Shown here piece after piece: positions 49,746-58,761 of a stretch of DNA of 64,000 nt; the first letter of the stretch is position 1; every line of letters starts with the position of its first letter. The notes under the pieces were generated by a model that saw nothing but the letters and a program-made list of their open reading frames with translations, searched no databases and was not told where the DNA came from. The stretch is from assembly GCA_018350325.1 (NCBI GenBank), contig JAEVLN010000002.1:5129456-5193455 (forward strand), read 5' to 3'. The translations under genes and the position numbers were made by a program. This DNA comes from Globodera rostochiensis. Lineage: Eukaryota > Nematoda > Chromadorea > Rhabditida > Heteroderidae.

Positions 49746-49924
49746 ATGGCCCAATTCGTAACTAATATTCACTAAAAAAACGGTTTTTGAATAAATAAAT
49801 ACAAACAGGGAGAATAGGCGGTAAATACGATCAATAAAATTAAAAAGTCAAAACTGAAAAAAAGGAAGGCCGTGCGGGGACCCAACGCTCATGGGCGAAG
49901 ATAACAATCTATGCAGAGAGAGAG

Positions 49925-50053
49925 TTCGAGATTTTTCAAAATTTTCAAAGGTCCTTAACACAAACCCCCATCATATCGAATAGAAGATCTCACGGAAGAC
50001 CATATTATTGGCATTTTCTATGATCAAGAGCTAGTAGTTACGCTGTCAAATTA
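49925..50053 (+). pseudogene. Relic of a second Maverick integrase C-terminus
   Basis: The + strand at about 49,988-50,053 reads YRIEDL, GIFYDQELV and ends at a stop, matching YRIDDL and GIFYNQELV at residues 292-312 of the intact integrase. Upstream, in another frame, EFEIFQNFQ loosely matches the EEVFKITK region. The chromodomain is absent and the frame is broken. This implies that another, diverged integrase copy once lay here, so the element may be composite or may have duplicated its own integrase. Confidence 0.6.
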
Positions 50054-50659
50054 ATCCCCAGTATTAAATTCATCATATACATATTCGGCTTGACCAGGAG
50101 GAGTAGGTACCGGTCTCGGCCTATTATTTCTCTCTCTCTGAGGCGCCCCCCCATTCCTAAGGATTTTATTTGCTAATTCTGCTATCCCCAGATCCGAAGG
50201 TGTGTAGGCGGCACGAAAGACTTCTCCAACCTTTTTTCTATATTGTTTAACCGTATCTAAAATTGTTTTTGCCTCGTCCGCCAGTTCCCTACATTTAGTT
50301 AGGTCTTTTCGGTCTAAGCATTTCTCCATTTCATTCTCTATTTTTTCTATTTTAACTGATTCCCCATTAACATTGTTTGTTATACTAAGTACTTTATCCA
50401 CTCCCTCCTTAAGCCTGCCGAACCACATTTTTCTGCCCTCATTATTTGGCCCTCTTCTCATATTTCTTTGAGCATCAATAATTATAGTTCTTGACGTTAT
50501 GTCAAAGTCACGAGCGTCTCTGACCAGTCTTCCAACCTCTTCAACAGATTTTTCTATTGATCTCCGGGCGGAATCCATTTGTTGTATTTCTTCTTTTGTA
50601 AGGCAAATACATCCTTCAAAAACGGGCATTAAAATTAAAAATAAAACTAAAAACAACAT
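50051..50659 (-). CDS. Secreted or membrane-targeted helical protein
   Basis: 202 aa. A strong N-terminal signal peptide (MLFLVLFLILMPVFEGCIC) is followed by a long charged helical region rich in Lys, Arg and Glu (about 22-165) and a Pro-rich tail (RPRPVPTPPG) ending in acidic residues. A Cys pair occurs near 124-133 (CLDRKDLTKC). No catalytic motif is seen. The layout loosely resembles that of the neighbouring 154-aa protein (shared KCRELADEAK / RARELEGKM pattern), so the two may be paralogues, this one exported. The stop overlaps the integrase relic by 3 bp. Family not recognised; an intron near the 3' end cannot be excluded. Confidence 0.7.
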   Translation of the reverse strand: MLFLVLFLILMPVFEGCICLTKEEIQQMDSARRSIEKSVEEVGRLVRDARDFDITSRTIIIDAQRNMRRGPNNEGRKMWFGRLKEGVDKVLSITNNVNGESVKIEKIENEMEKCLDRKDLTKCRELADEAKTILDTVKQYRKKVGEVFRAAYTPSDLGIAELANKILRNGGAPQRERNNRPRPVPTPPGQAEYVYDEFNTGD

Positions 50660-51095
50660 TTATTATTTTTTAATTCAATTTTTTATTATCTTATTTAATT
50701 AGGCAATAATTATATTCTTTTATACCTTCTCATCAAAGTAAGAAATTTATTTTGGATTAATAACAAACAAAAACCCATGCCCATATGGTATTCCGAACAA
50801 ACCCTTCAAACCGTGGGGTGAACGACGAAACGGTGTGGTCATAGGGGCTACCCCTTTCCATCTTTAATTGAGACCATCACGCTTATGCCTGAATGTCGAA
50901 ATTTTTACAAACACTAGGTTCGGAAAGGAGAACATTTTGTTATTTGTTCCGTATAACGTTGACATTTTACATACCCCATCATAAAACATGCACACACTAT
51001 CTTAAAGAACTTTTACCTGGTTTCACCTATTCGTGTTTCACCTGTTAGAATTTCGCCCACTTCCAACAGCATATACAGTTTCTAGATTAAGATTA
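50660..51095. other. Intergenic, no gene seen
   Basis: Moderate GC with no long open frame. It separates two minus-strand genes and may hold the promoter of the 202-aa gene, but no TATA-like or splice-acceptor signal stands out. Confidence 0.5.
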
Positions 51096-51560
51096 CTAGA
51101 TATCTATAGACCGTAAAACCTCCACATGAACCCAATTTTCCAAACTCAGAACCCGCGAATGAATTCGCTCAATTTCTATACCAAGATTTTTTGTTAGACC
51201 TTTCCGTTTAAACATTTTTCCCTCGAGTTCCCGCGCCCTATTAAAATCAGAACACTCCTGAATTTCGCGCAAGACCGTTTCCGCCCTGCCCATCTCTTCG
51301 GTTATTTTGTCTTTCACAGAGTATATTTCCCAAATTGAGTCAGAAAGTTTGAGAAACCATTCTTGTACCTCCGGGACATTTGGCGCTTTTTTTCTACCTT
51401 CTACCGCCCTTGATAAAGCACCCCTAGCCGATCTTGCATAATCGTCGGCTTCAACTGTTAACGAGGTAATTTCCCCCCATAACCTTTCTATTTCGCTTTT
51501 TGAAGAATCTAACAGCATTTCTGCTGCTTTATCCTTTTTGTCAAATTGTTTTTGATTCAT
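51096..51560 (-). CDS. Helical coiled-coil protein, unknown
   Basis: 154 aa, no signal peptide, strongly amphipathic and charged (SEIERLWGEITSLTVEADD, ITEEMGRAETVLREIQEC). It resembles the 202-aa neighbour in spacing of charged helices and in the ECSDFNRARELEGK / CLDRKDLTKCRELADEAK segment, suggesting an intracellular paralogue. No enzyme motif. It lies in the minus-strand block between the AT-hook protein and the secreted protein. Confidence 0.65.
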   Translation of the reverse strand: MNQKQFDKKDKAAEMLLDSSKSEIERLWGEITSLTVEADDYARSARGALSRAVEGRKKAPNVPEVQEWFLKLSDSIWEIYSVKDKITEEMGRAETVLREIQECSDFNRARELEGKMFKRKGLTKNLGIEIERIHSRVLSLENWVHVEVLRSIDI

Positions 51561-51646
51561 TTTGTATTTATTTTTTATTTGTATTTCTTTTATACTTTTC
51601 CCATTAAATAGTACACATTTGTCATGTTCGTTTTGCTTTTTATTCT

Positions 51647-51835
51647 TTATATATAGATATTACATTGGTTATAATAAATATTAATTGTTCGTATTTTTGA
51701 ATATTTTTTCTCGTCTTCCTTTAGTTTCTTTTCTTCCTTTAGTTTCGTTTCTTCGTTTATTTTATTTTCTTCTTTATTTTTTACAACAATATTTTTGATA
51801 TCCTTTTTAGGTCTTCCTCTTGCTTTTTGCTCCAT
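51647..51835 (-). CDS. Small AT-hook protein
   Basis: 62 aa. Residues 6-11 are RGRPKK, the core of an AT-hook that inserts into the minor groove of AT-rich DNA. The rest is a Lys/Glu-rich helix and an Ile/Tyr-rich tail. AT-hooks are found in chromatin and integration factors. In this element it could tether DNA or target AT-rich host chromatin; that is inference. The short length and AT-rich codons make the 3' end uncertain. Confidence 0.6.
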   Translation of the reverse strand: MEQKARGRPKKDIKNIVVKNKEENKINEETKLKEEKKLKEDEKKYSKIRTINIYYNQCNIYI

Positions 51836-51866
51836 TTTTTCTTATTTTTATATTATTTTCTTGTAT

Positions 51867-52067
51867 TTATACTTTCTTTTCTCTGTATGCAATAATTGTT
51901 GCTTCTTTATATTTGACTAGTTCATAAATTTCGATTTTTTGGTCTAAGAACAATCTTTGGAAATCCATGGGATCGTAAACTATTATGAGTTTGCACCCAT
52001 AATTTTTAACTAGACCTATTAAGTTGATGCATTGTTCACGGAATTCGATAACGTTTCGCATTTCCAT
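51867..52067 (-). CDS. Small protein, unknown
   Basis: 66 aa, ATG in an AT-rich leader, mixed alpha/beta composition (INLIGLVKNYGCKLIIVYD, then FQRLFLDQKIEIYELVKYK). No motif recognised. It lies head to tail between the polymerase and the AT-hook gene, in the same orientation. Codon use looks coding. Confidence 0.5.
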   Translation of the reverse strand: MEMRNVIEFREQCINLIGLVKNYGCKLIIVYDPMDFQRLFLDQKIEIYELVKYKEATIIAYREKKV

Positions 52068-52303
52068 TTTAATTTATTACTTCAACCCCTTCTATTTATA
52101 CCTTTTTAAATTACAAAAATAAATCTTTTCAAAAAATTGCGCACGTTTCTCGCGCGCCGCACCTCCTTTCTCGCTTCAACGGATTATGACATTTTTTGCT
52201 AAATTGAAAAATAAAAAATGGAAGTTAATTTAATGAGGTATTTATATAGTGTAAGACAAACAAATGAAAAAATAAACATTGACACATATTTAAAAAACTT
52301 TAT

Positions 52304-55300
52304 TCAAAAATATCCAAAAGGTAAAACGTTCCACTCCTGATCAATAATTCCCTTCTTCTGAACCGGTTTATAATCCTTTGCCAAATCCTCTGAGATGATC
52401 CGCCCATCGCGCTTCGGGCCGAATTTCCCCGGGTAGTGGAACGTCATTGTTTCTCCTTCCTTGTATTCCAAAATCATGCTTTTCAGCTCCTCAAAATCAA
52501 TTTTATTGTTAAACGTCTGCGTAATCCCTCTTATTTTCGTCTTTTGCCAAACTTTCCCATTCGTTTTACTTCTCAGCTTCAAAGAATACTGCTTTGGACC
52601 TCCAGAAACGAACTCTAAAATTTCGTTGTCCGCATACTCCCGAGTCATTTCTCTTAATTTAAATGTTATTAAATATTTGTGGTTTGGTTCTTACCCTAAA
52701 AATTTCCCCTCTTTTAGTGGACAAACACCCCTCGGGTGTGTGAAAATTAAAGAATCCGTGTCGCAGTATAGTAATTTGCACCCCTTGGTCCTATACACCT
52801 GCTCCATATATTCGTACAATTTAATCCTCGCAGCACTTGTGGTCCTAAAACTAGAAAATTTTTGACGAAAATAGTTTCAAACTAACCACAAAGAGAGAAT
52901 AATATTTGAGACCCGATGCTCGACTACAAAAGCCTCCTTCTTCTTTATCGATACTCGCATAGTCTTTTTATCCTTTAACATAATGGGCTCCGACGTCTCG
53001 AGCTTGTCGTCTTGCAAAATCTTCTGCCACTCCTCCATACTTTTTAATATTTTATGCTCACTCAGATTATTCCTCATCGAAAATTTTCCCCATAAGGAAT
53101 TTAAGCCCAATTTCGCTATTAGCCTCAAGCCCGGGTTGAAGCAGATATTGTTGTAGTTCAAAACAATATCATATTTCGCCTTATACATCGCAATGAAAAC
53201 CCTTTTCTCTTCTTCCGTCTTCACTTCGGCAGGCCATCCGGACGCTTCCACCTTTATCTTTAAGAACATCCTCACGTAGCCTTTGAACAACTGTGTGTCA
53301 AACGCCTCAAAATGATACGCCCTGTAAAAATGTATCACTCGGTAGCCCAACTCCAAAGCCTTCTTCAACTCAATAGACGTAAATGTGCCCAATATTGCCC
53401 TCTCCTCGGAGCTATGCCTACATTTCTTCACATCTTTCAACATTAGAAAGTCCTTTTTTTCATTCTTCGCACATTTACCACAATTCGGGAAAAGAAGCAT
53501 ATCGTCCAGATGCACAGGCAGAAGCGGATACTTTAATTTCTTCGGTGAAATGACTTTCACTTTTAACAAACCATCGTAAGGCACATCATCTGGCTCCGTC
53601 CTTAAAAAATTTGACAGTTTTTTATGACGATGAAAAAAACATTTTATACCAAAGCACATCTTCATCGCGTTTCACAATTTTTGGCACTCCAACGGGGTAC
53701 GGCGTCTCATAATTTACCGCTGGATACAACGAGATTATATCAAACATCGAAATCTCCTCTTCTTCCGACTCCTGAGCATAAAGACAAAAGGGCATGGTTC
53801 TCCCACCCCCGTACGCATCTCTCGGATTTATGGGACCTTTGTCGGGCACACTTTCGAAAAACTTCTTCATCTCCCTATTACGCCTTAATTCCGCCCTAAC
53901 GTCACATTCCTATAAATTTTTCCGATTAGATGTGTGAAATAAATTTACGAGTTAACTAAAAAATGTATCCAAGTTAGCTTTTATTAAAAAAGTTAACTTT
54001 AAAAACCTACCCAGACACAAAAAATTTATGTCTAGGGTAGCTGTTTCTTAAGCAATGCCTAATAAACACTTACCCAAACTTCCTCTACCGAGAAACTTTT
54101 GCAAAGTTCCCTCAGATTGTCCATTTTCATCTCCGTTCTAAGCAGTTTTTCTTCCATCGATTTCCCATCGGGGCTTTTAGTCCAAGGCCTGTAACAACGC
54201 GGGCACCCATGAAATGCACAGCCTTGGAATTCGATGATCTTTTTCTGCTCCCCAATCACACAGTCCACTTTGTACCCCCCAAATTGAACCTCTCCTCCGT
54301 TACACGCATGCCGGACTTTCACTCCATCCCTATGCGCTAACCATTCAAAATACTTTACCGCTATCACACTCTGATTATCCGCCTTCTCATAACCACCCTC
54401 TGAGACTATCGGGATGTGCCTTTCCTTCAAAAATTTTGCACGAAATATGCCCATTGCCGTACTCGCGATCGTAATGTTGCTCTTCAATATGTCAAAACCA
54501 TTTGGCGTCTCAGTGTCCTTTGTAATATCCAAAAACAATCTTCTAAACTTTAGAATCGCCGCCATAAGTATTTTTACATCGTTTTCGCAGTAAATTTTAA
54601 GTTGTTCGCCTAAAAAAAAAATGATTTTGATTTTATTTGTGCATTTACCGAGTTCGAATTCCGAATTTTTGTTTTCCTCGTACCAGACAACGAATTTTTC
54701 ATATCCGGCTTCTGACATAGTTCCGGGACAATATTCTTCAATAGGGGGGAGGTGGGGGAGTCTGATCCCGAAGTGTGCATTCTTGTTGTATTTATGGGGA
54801 AAATAAAGTTTTGCAGGTATCCTAAGGTCCAAAGTCTTGGGCAAATCGGCAAGCTTGTTCTGACTTAACATCCAAAAATCGCGAAAATATAACTTGACCA
54901 ATCGAATCTGATAAATTTTCAAGTCGTTCATCGACACTTGCGGGGAATATCCTTTTTCTACCAGACCGGTTAAAACAAAGTGCGAATCGTAACGACCTTG
55001 AAATTAAATAATTCTCGGGAAAAATTCAAGATTTATTTTACCGGCGTAGTGTGCGAAAGCAATCGTTTCCTCTTTTCTGAACCCCAAAATCCAATCAATA
55101 AAATCATTCAAAGGATCTGTCCCTTCCGCGGCAGACCATGTGTGCATTCTCGGCCCCGTTACACAAAGACCACAAGTATTCTTCTTTTGCCCTTCACATT
55201 CGCTGCAAGTCACAATGGCACTGATCAAATTTGGAATATGCTCCCCCGCCTCATTTGCAGTTGTTTCCATATCATACGCGACTATCCGATATCTCGGCAA

Positions 55301-56197
55301 AATCTGCTTCTGTCGAATTTTCTGAATGTGGCATTGTCTTCCCTGGTGATAAATTTTACACAATTTGCAGAACTTCCCTCCTAAATTTAAAAAATATTTA
55401 AAATAGTTCAACTGATTCCTACCGCAAACGTGTTTAGAGCGCGTTTGGGAAACTTCTCCACATTTTTTACATTTTTTGTACTCTTTGCACGCCTGTTTTT
55501 TATGTGCTTCAAAACATTCCGAATTGTAAAAATCTCTGTTACAATCTCCGCATTTTAACTCCACACCCGATTCTTTCACACACGGGAAACCTATACCCAC
55601 CCTACAACAGTATTTGCATCTCTCCCTACACGCAATGCTATGTCGTTCTGGCCGATCATAGGACACCTCGCAGCTCACACAATAATTCCGAACATTAAAA
55701 AACCGCTTCGCGCTTTTTATCCCATCCCAATGCCCTTTGTTCGCAATCACACAGACTTCATACTTTCGCACTCCGTTCCCTTTGAAAATTGGTTTAAGAC
55801 CGGCTCTCTGAATGGAGGTACGTAAAAAAAGCTTTGTAAAAATTTTGCACCCTACCACATCAAACGCGACAATCCTGAACATGCCCGGGAAAGCAGTATC
55901 CCAAAAAGCTTGTACCGACTCGAGTTTCTCAATTCCATATTTTTTTTCATTTCCATCGAGTTCCAGTTTTCGCATCAATTCTGAGACCGTTTCCTGTTGT
56001 TTTTTCTCTTGTTTCATCAAATACCGAAACTTGTCGTTGGTATTCTCATTGCCAATCATTTGGTAATTTCGGGCAAGCTCCAAAGCGTAGAACAAACTAA
56101 GCTTTCCCTTTGGTGCTAAAATCGTCCCCAATTCTCTTACTCCGTCTTCCTTGCGAATGTCATTGATAGCTTTAAGAAAAAGGTTTGATGAGGCCAT
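52304..56197 (-). CDS. Protein-primed family B DNA polymerase of Maverick/Polinton type, nine exons
   Basis: It would replicate the linear element from a protein primer. Exons: 56,197-55,856; 55,807-55,423; 55,380-55,042; 54,996-54,649; 54,609-54,074; 53,909-53,650; 53,600-52,890; 52,844-52,695; 52,652-52,304. They total 3,420 nt, exactly 1,139 codons plus stop, with no internal stop. Introns are 48, 42, 45, 39, 164, 49, 45 and 42 bp, all GT..AG. A Cys/His-rich region (about 175-260) precedes the exonuclease domain: Exo I YDMETT (D278), Exo II AHYAG-RYD across intron 3 (D359), Exo III YCEND (D482). Polymerase motifs: A DIISLYP (D707), B KLGLNSLWGKF (about 900-910), C YCDTDS (D1002, D1004), and GGPKQY near 1,040-1,046. 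All catalytic residues are present. The ATG is the first after an in-frame TAA. Confidence 0.93.
53910..54073 (-). other. Long fifth polymerase intron containing a hairpin
   Basis: At 164 bp it is three to four times longer than the other seven introns. It contains CTACCCTAGACA and TGTCTGGGTAG (54,008-54,041), which pair with one bulged base, and beyond them AGTTAACTTTTTT and AGTTAACT repeats. The donor is GTAAGT and the acceptor TTTATAG. A small hairpin insertion inside a normal intron would explain the extra length. Confidence 0.6.
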
Positions 56198-56212
56198 TTT
56201 AGCTGAAAATAT
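56198..56212 (-). promoter_or_regulatory. TTTTCAG acceptor five bases before the polymerase ATG
   Basis: Reading the minus strand, CTAACCATATTTTCAG is followed by CTAAA and then the ATG. This is a pyrimidine-rich 3' splice site with no supported upstream exon, the arrangement used for spliced-leader trans-splicing in nematodes. A cis intron in the 5' UTR is the alternative. Confidence 0.45.
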
Positions 56213-56377
56213 GGTTAGAAAAAAACTTTAATGGGCAAGAACGATATATCGCTGCAAAGGAAACAAAATAAAATAAGAGAACATAATAAATCAATATTTA
56301 TTCGAAAGAAAAAAGTTCATTGGGCGGAGACAGATAGACCTAAAGATAATAAGTTTTTTATGTTTTGGGTTTTATTT

Positions 56378-56848
56378 TTATTTTTCACCAGTTGCAGAGG
56401 AACAATAGGTTGTAACAATGAAGGAGACCTCCTGTTCGAACAAATTTATTTCTTTGTACGATCGGTCCAACTTCATTAGCTCATTCAGGACTAGTTCCGG
56501 CGTGTTTTGGTGTTTTGGTCTAGGGGGGATGATGATCGGGTCCGTAATCTCCTTAATGTACAGGTTTAGAGAAATTTTTTCAATTTTGTCTTCCGTTTTA
56601 CACCCCTCATCTATTAGTTTTTGAATGGTTTGCTTGAAGGCTTCAACTGCGGTGACATCTGGAGGTTTCTTGAAATAAAAACGAGTGACGTGTTTTTTAA
56701 TGCCGAAGTTATCATATTCTTTAACGTTGTGCGAAATCTCCTCATAATATTTGATGTCGTCCAGGGCCGGAGTTTGTTTAAAATAATTTTTTATATTACG
56801 GGCTTTCCTAATATTTGGAGGGGTGTCGAGAAAGTTTTTCTTCGGCAT
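56378..56848 (-). CDS. 156-aa protein of unknown function upstream of the polymerase
   Basis: Basic, helical N-terminus (MPKKNFLDTPPNIRKARNIK), then FGIKKHVTRFYFKKPPDVT and a Pro-rich segment (IIIPPRPKHQNTPELVL). No motif is recognised. There is a loose resemblance to the segment of the JmjC protein after its first intron (FGIKTKQLNGFY, then DV...T.IKQ), which could mean distant relation or chance. It starts inside the tandem duplication: its first 48 codons are copied at 60,135-59,992, where they are fused to the demethylase. The stop is 180 bp before the polymerase ATG. Confidence 0.65.
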   Translation of the reverse strand: MPKKNFLDTPPNIRKARNIKNYFKQTPALDDIKYYEEISHNVKEYDNFGIKKHVTRFYFKKPPDVTAVEAFKQTIQKLIDEGCKTEDKIEKISLNLYIKEITDPIIIPPRPKHQNTPELVLNELMKLDRSYKEINLFEQEVSFIVTTYCSSATGEK

Positions 56849-56899
56849 TACAGAATAAACTAAATGAAATTTTAATTTGCGGAGGGAGAGCGGAGTGGG

Positions 56900-57190
56900 G
56901 AATTATTAATGGAAAATGACCGGAATGACGAAGTAGGCGGACCACGCCGATTGCGAAAGTGCCGTTTGGTGACTGGCACAAGAAAAGACCAAAACTTTGA
57001 ACGAAGATGATTGATGTGCCGAAAAGTGGCTCAAACTAGCACGGAGGAGAGGGGCATGATCGTGCCAAGGAACGAATGGACTGGCTATTGCGAAATTGCC
57101 GTTTAGTGTACTGGCACTCTGCAGAATAAGGACCGAAACTTTGAATAATAGTGGTTGATGTGCGGAATTGCCCACCTGTCATGCGCGGAA
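56900..57190. repeat. Diverged direct repeat between the 156-aa gene and the protease gene
   Basis: Two units of about 125 bp (about 56,940-57,050 and 57,080-57,185) share TTGCGAAA-TGCCGTTT-GTG, ACTGGCAC, GACC-AAACTTTGAA and TTGATGTGC. The minus-strand ORF running through both (57,175-56,906) is made of repeated peptide words (AHQ...FKVSVL / FKVLVF) and is probably not a gene. It is a possible regulatory or spacer repeat. Confidence 0.6.
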
Positions 57191-57455
57191 AATGAAATTT
57201 AAAAAGCGAAAGTTACCGATGATTGATGCCAGCGATCCGAAATAAATGGCCTCCAAACGGGGAAGGTGGACGGGTGATTGACAGATGCAAAATGGAGCAG
57301 CTGTTTCAAAATAGTGTAAAATATTGTGGAATTTTTAGACCGATAAAGAGAGCAAACAAAAATTTTTTTAATATTTTTAACAGATATTATTATCTAAAAG
57401 TAGAAATCTTTATTTATTCTCGTATTATTTAAGAAGTCGTGGACATATAAATGTG

Positions 57456-58092
57456 TTACAATATTGTATCCTCGTTTGGGTCTATAGTACCTGCTGTCTC
57501 TCTAAGAATTTTTTTCGTATAGGCTAAGAAATTCGGTCCGTGATCGGTTCTTCTTGGCCATTTTAACCTATCAATGTGGAACACGGCAAGATGTGAAGCT
57601 TCATGGGCGACACTTTGTATAAGACGTTTCATCGAATATGGGTGTGAAAAATGTCCTCGATGTAATTCTATTTCATATGGTGTACACTGGGCCCAAACAG
57701 TGTCATCCTCGCACCAACAGAATTTAATTTTATTTGTCGGCAATTTTCCTTAAATTTTTAATCCGCATGATTTATTTTTTCCTTTTACCTCTAAAGAACC
57801 AATGGTTTATCATCAGAAGAATTTGATGACATTTTCGCCAGAAATCATTCAATTTTAAAGAAACATTTGTGTTTAACAGCCTTGTAAGGCGGAGATGTAT
57901 CCTTTTTTTTGGCACCGGTGTACAAGAAACGCTGATTTTTCGAATATTTTTAAACAAATTATTTTTCGGTGTATTTTTTTTAGGAGCTTTCGGCATTATT
58001 ACTTTTGATTCGGGGTTTTTAGTAAATTCAATCCGCGTTACTTTTATCTGGGCGTTAATCTCGAACAGACAGCAAAAATGTATGTCTCGCAT
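57456..58092 (-). CDS. SprT/Spartan-like zinc metalloprotease, two exons (left copy)
   Basis: Exons 58,092-57,789 and 57,748-57,456, joined over a 40-bp GTAAAA..TTAAG intron, give 198 codons. A basic N-terminus (PKAPKKNTPKNNLFKN) precedes a SprT-like domain: LNDFWRKC, MINHWFFRGKLP across the intron, IELHRGHF, then HEASH (H150, E151, H154), WPRRTDHGPNF with third ligand H171, and YTKKI. This matches SprT-family metallopeptidases, which in eukaryotes (SPRTN/Spartan, Wss1) cut proteins covalently attached to DNA. It lacks obvious PIP or ubiquitin-binding tails. In-frame stops lie just before the ATG; the internal ATG at codon 33 is an alternative start. Such a protease is not a standard Maverick gene; those usually have an adenovirus-type cysteine protease. 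Confidence 0.82.
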
Positions 58093-58345
58093 TCATCACC
58101 AACTAATAGCTTTCTTCTTCAATCCGTGTTCATCTATCATATACTTCGTCATTATCAAGAAAACGCATCAAAATAGGGGAATTATTATCAGAATAACCGG
58201 GGAAATTTCACCCGAAATTGCGTGCCGGAAATGTGAGGGCTTTGAGGATTACATTGTGGTTTTCATATAAAAAGAAGCATTGGCGCGATAAGGGTTTTGT
58301 GCCAATACAGGCGGAAGCTCAACTAATATCAATATTTTCAAAAAT

Positions 58346-58602
58346 CCAGCCACCGGGCGAAGGCCCGGTGGCTGGAAGATGGGAAACCCCTGTCGCCGGG
58401 CCTTCGCCCGGTGGCTAGAAGCTGGGAAGGGGCAGACCCCTCTGCCCCCTGTCGCCGGGCCTTCGCCCGATGGCTGGAGGATGGTACGGGGGAAGACTCC
58501 CCTTTTGCCCCCTCGCGCCGGGCCTTCGCCCGGTGGCTGGAGAATTGGGGGAGGGCAAATCCCTCTGCCCCCAGCCGTCGGGCTTCGCCCGGTGGCTGGC
58601 GG
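58346..58602. repeat. GC-rich hairpin minisatellite (left copy)
   Basis: Opens with a perfect 13-bp stem and GAAG loop (CCAGCCACCGGGC-GAAG-GCCCGGTGGCTGG, 58,346-58,375). Four units of about 60 bp follow, each with CCGGGC-CTTC-GCCCGG or a variant and a GGTGGCTGG tail (starts about 58,394, 58,453, 58,515, 58,577), plus CTGCCCCC spacers. All long ORFs across it are artefacts of the repeat. It lies between the demethylase stop and the protease start, where it could stop transcription, fold in RNA or stall replication. Confidence 0.85.
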
Positions 58603-58761
58603 ATGGTAAAAACCGATTAACCGACAATGTTGAATTTATATTTAATGAAAATTATTTAAATCGATATTTCTTTTCAATAAAATTTTTATATTAAATAAAT
58701 GAAAATAAAAGAAAATTTTCTATAGTGTTCTTTATCAACAGTGAGGAAAAACAACATTTTT

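Noticed and set aside
52204..52326. Short + strand ORF starting MEVNLMRYLY at the polymerase 3' end
   Set aside because: Overlaps the polymerase stop region on the other strand, AT-rich codons, no motif.
56906..57175. 89-codon minus-strand ORF and its copy at 60,193
   Set aside because: Built from two diverged DNA repeats, no motif; more likely intergenic.
57869..58270. 133-codon + strand ORF opposite the SprT gene
   Set aside because: Antisense shadow; the minus strand carries the zinc-ligand motifs and a consistent intron.
58346..58602. CRISPR-like array
   Set aside because: Only four imperfect units, hairpin-rich spacers that are themselves similar, eukaryotic context and no cas genes.
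58379..58694. Several ORFs in all frames of the GC-rich hairpin array, and their copies at 61.7-62.0 kb
   Set aside because: GC-rich repeats lack stop codons in every frame; peptides are RRAFARWLE-type repeats.
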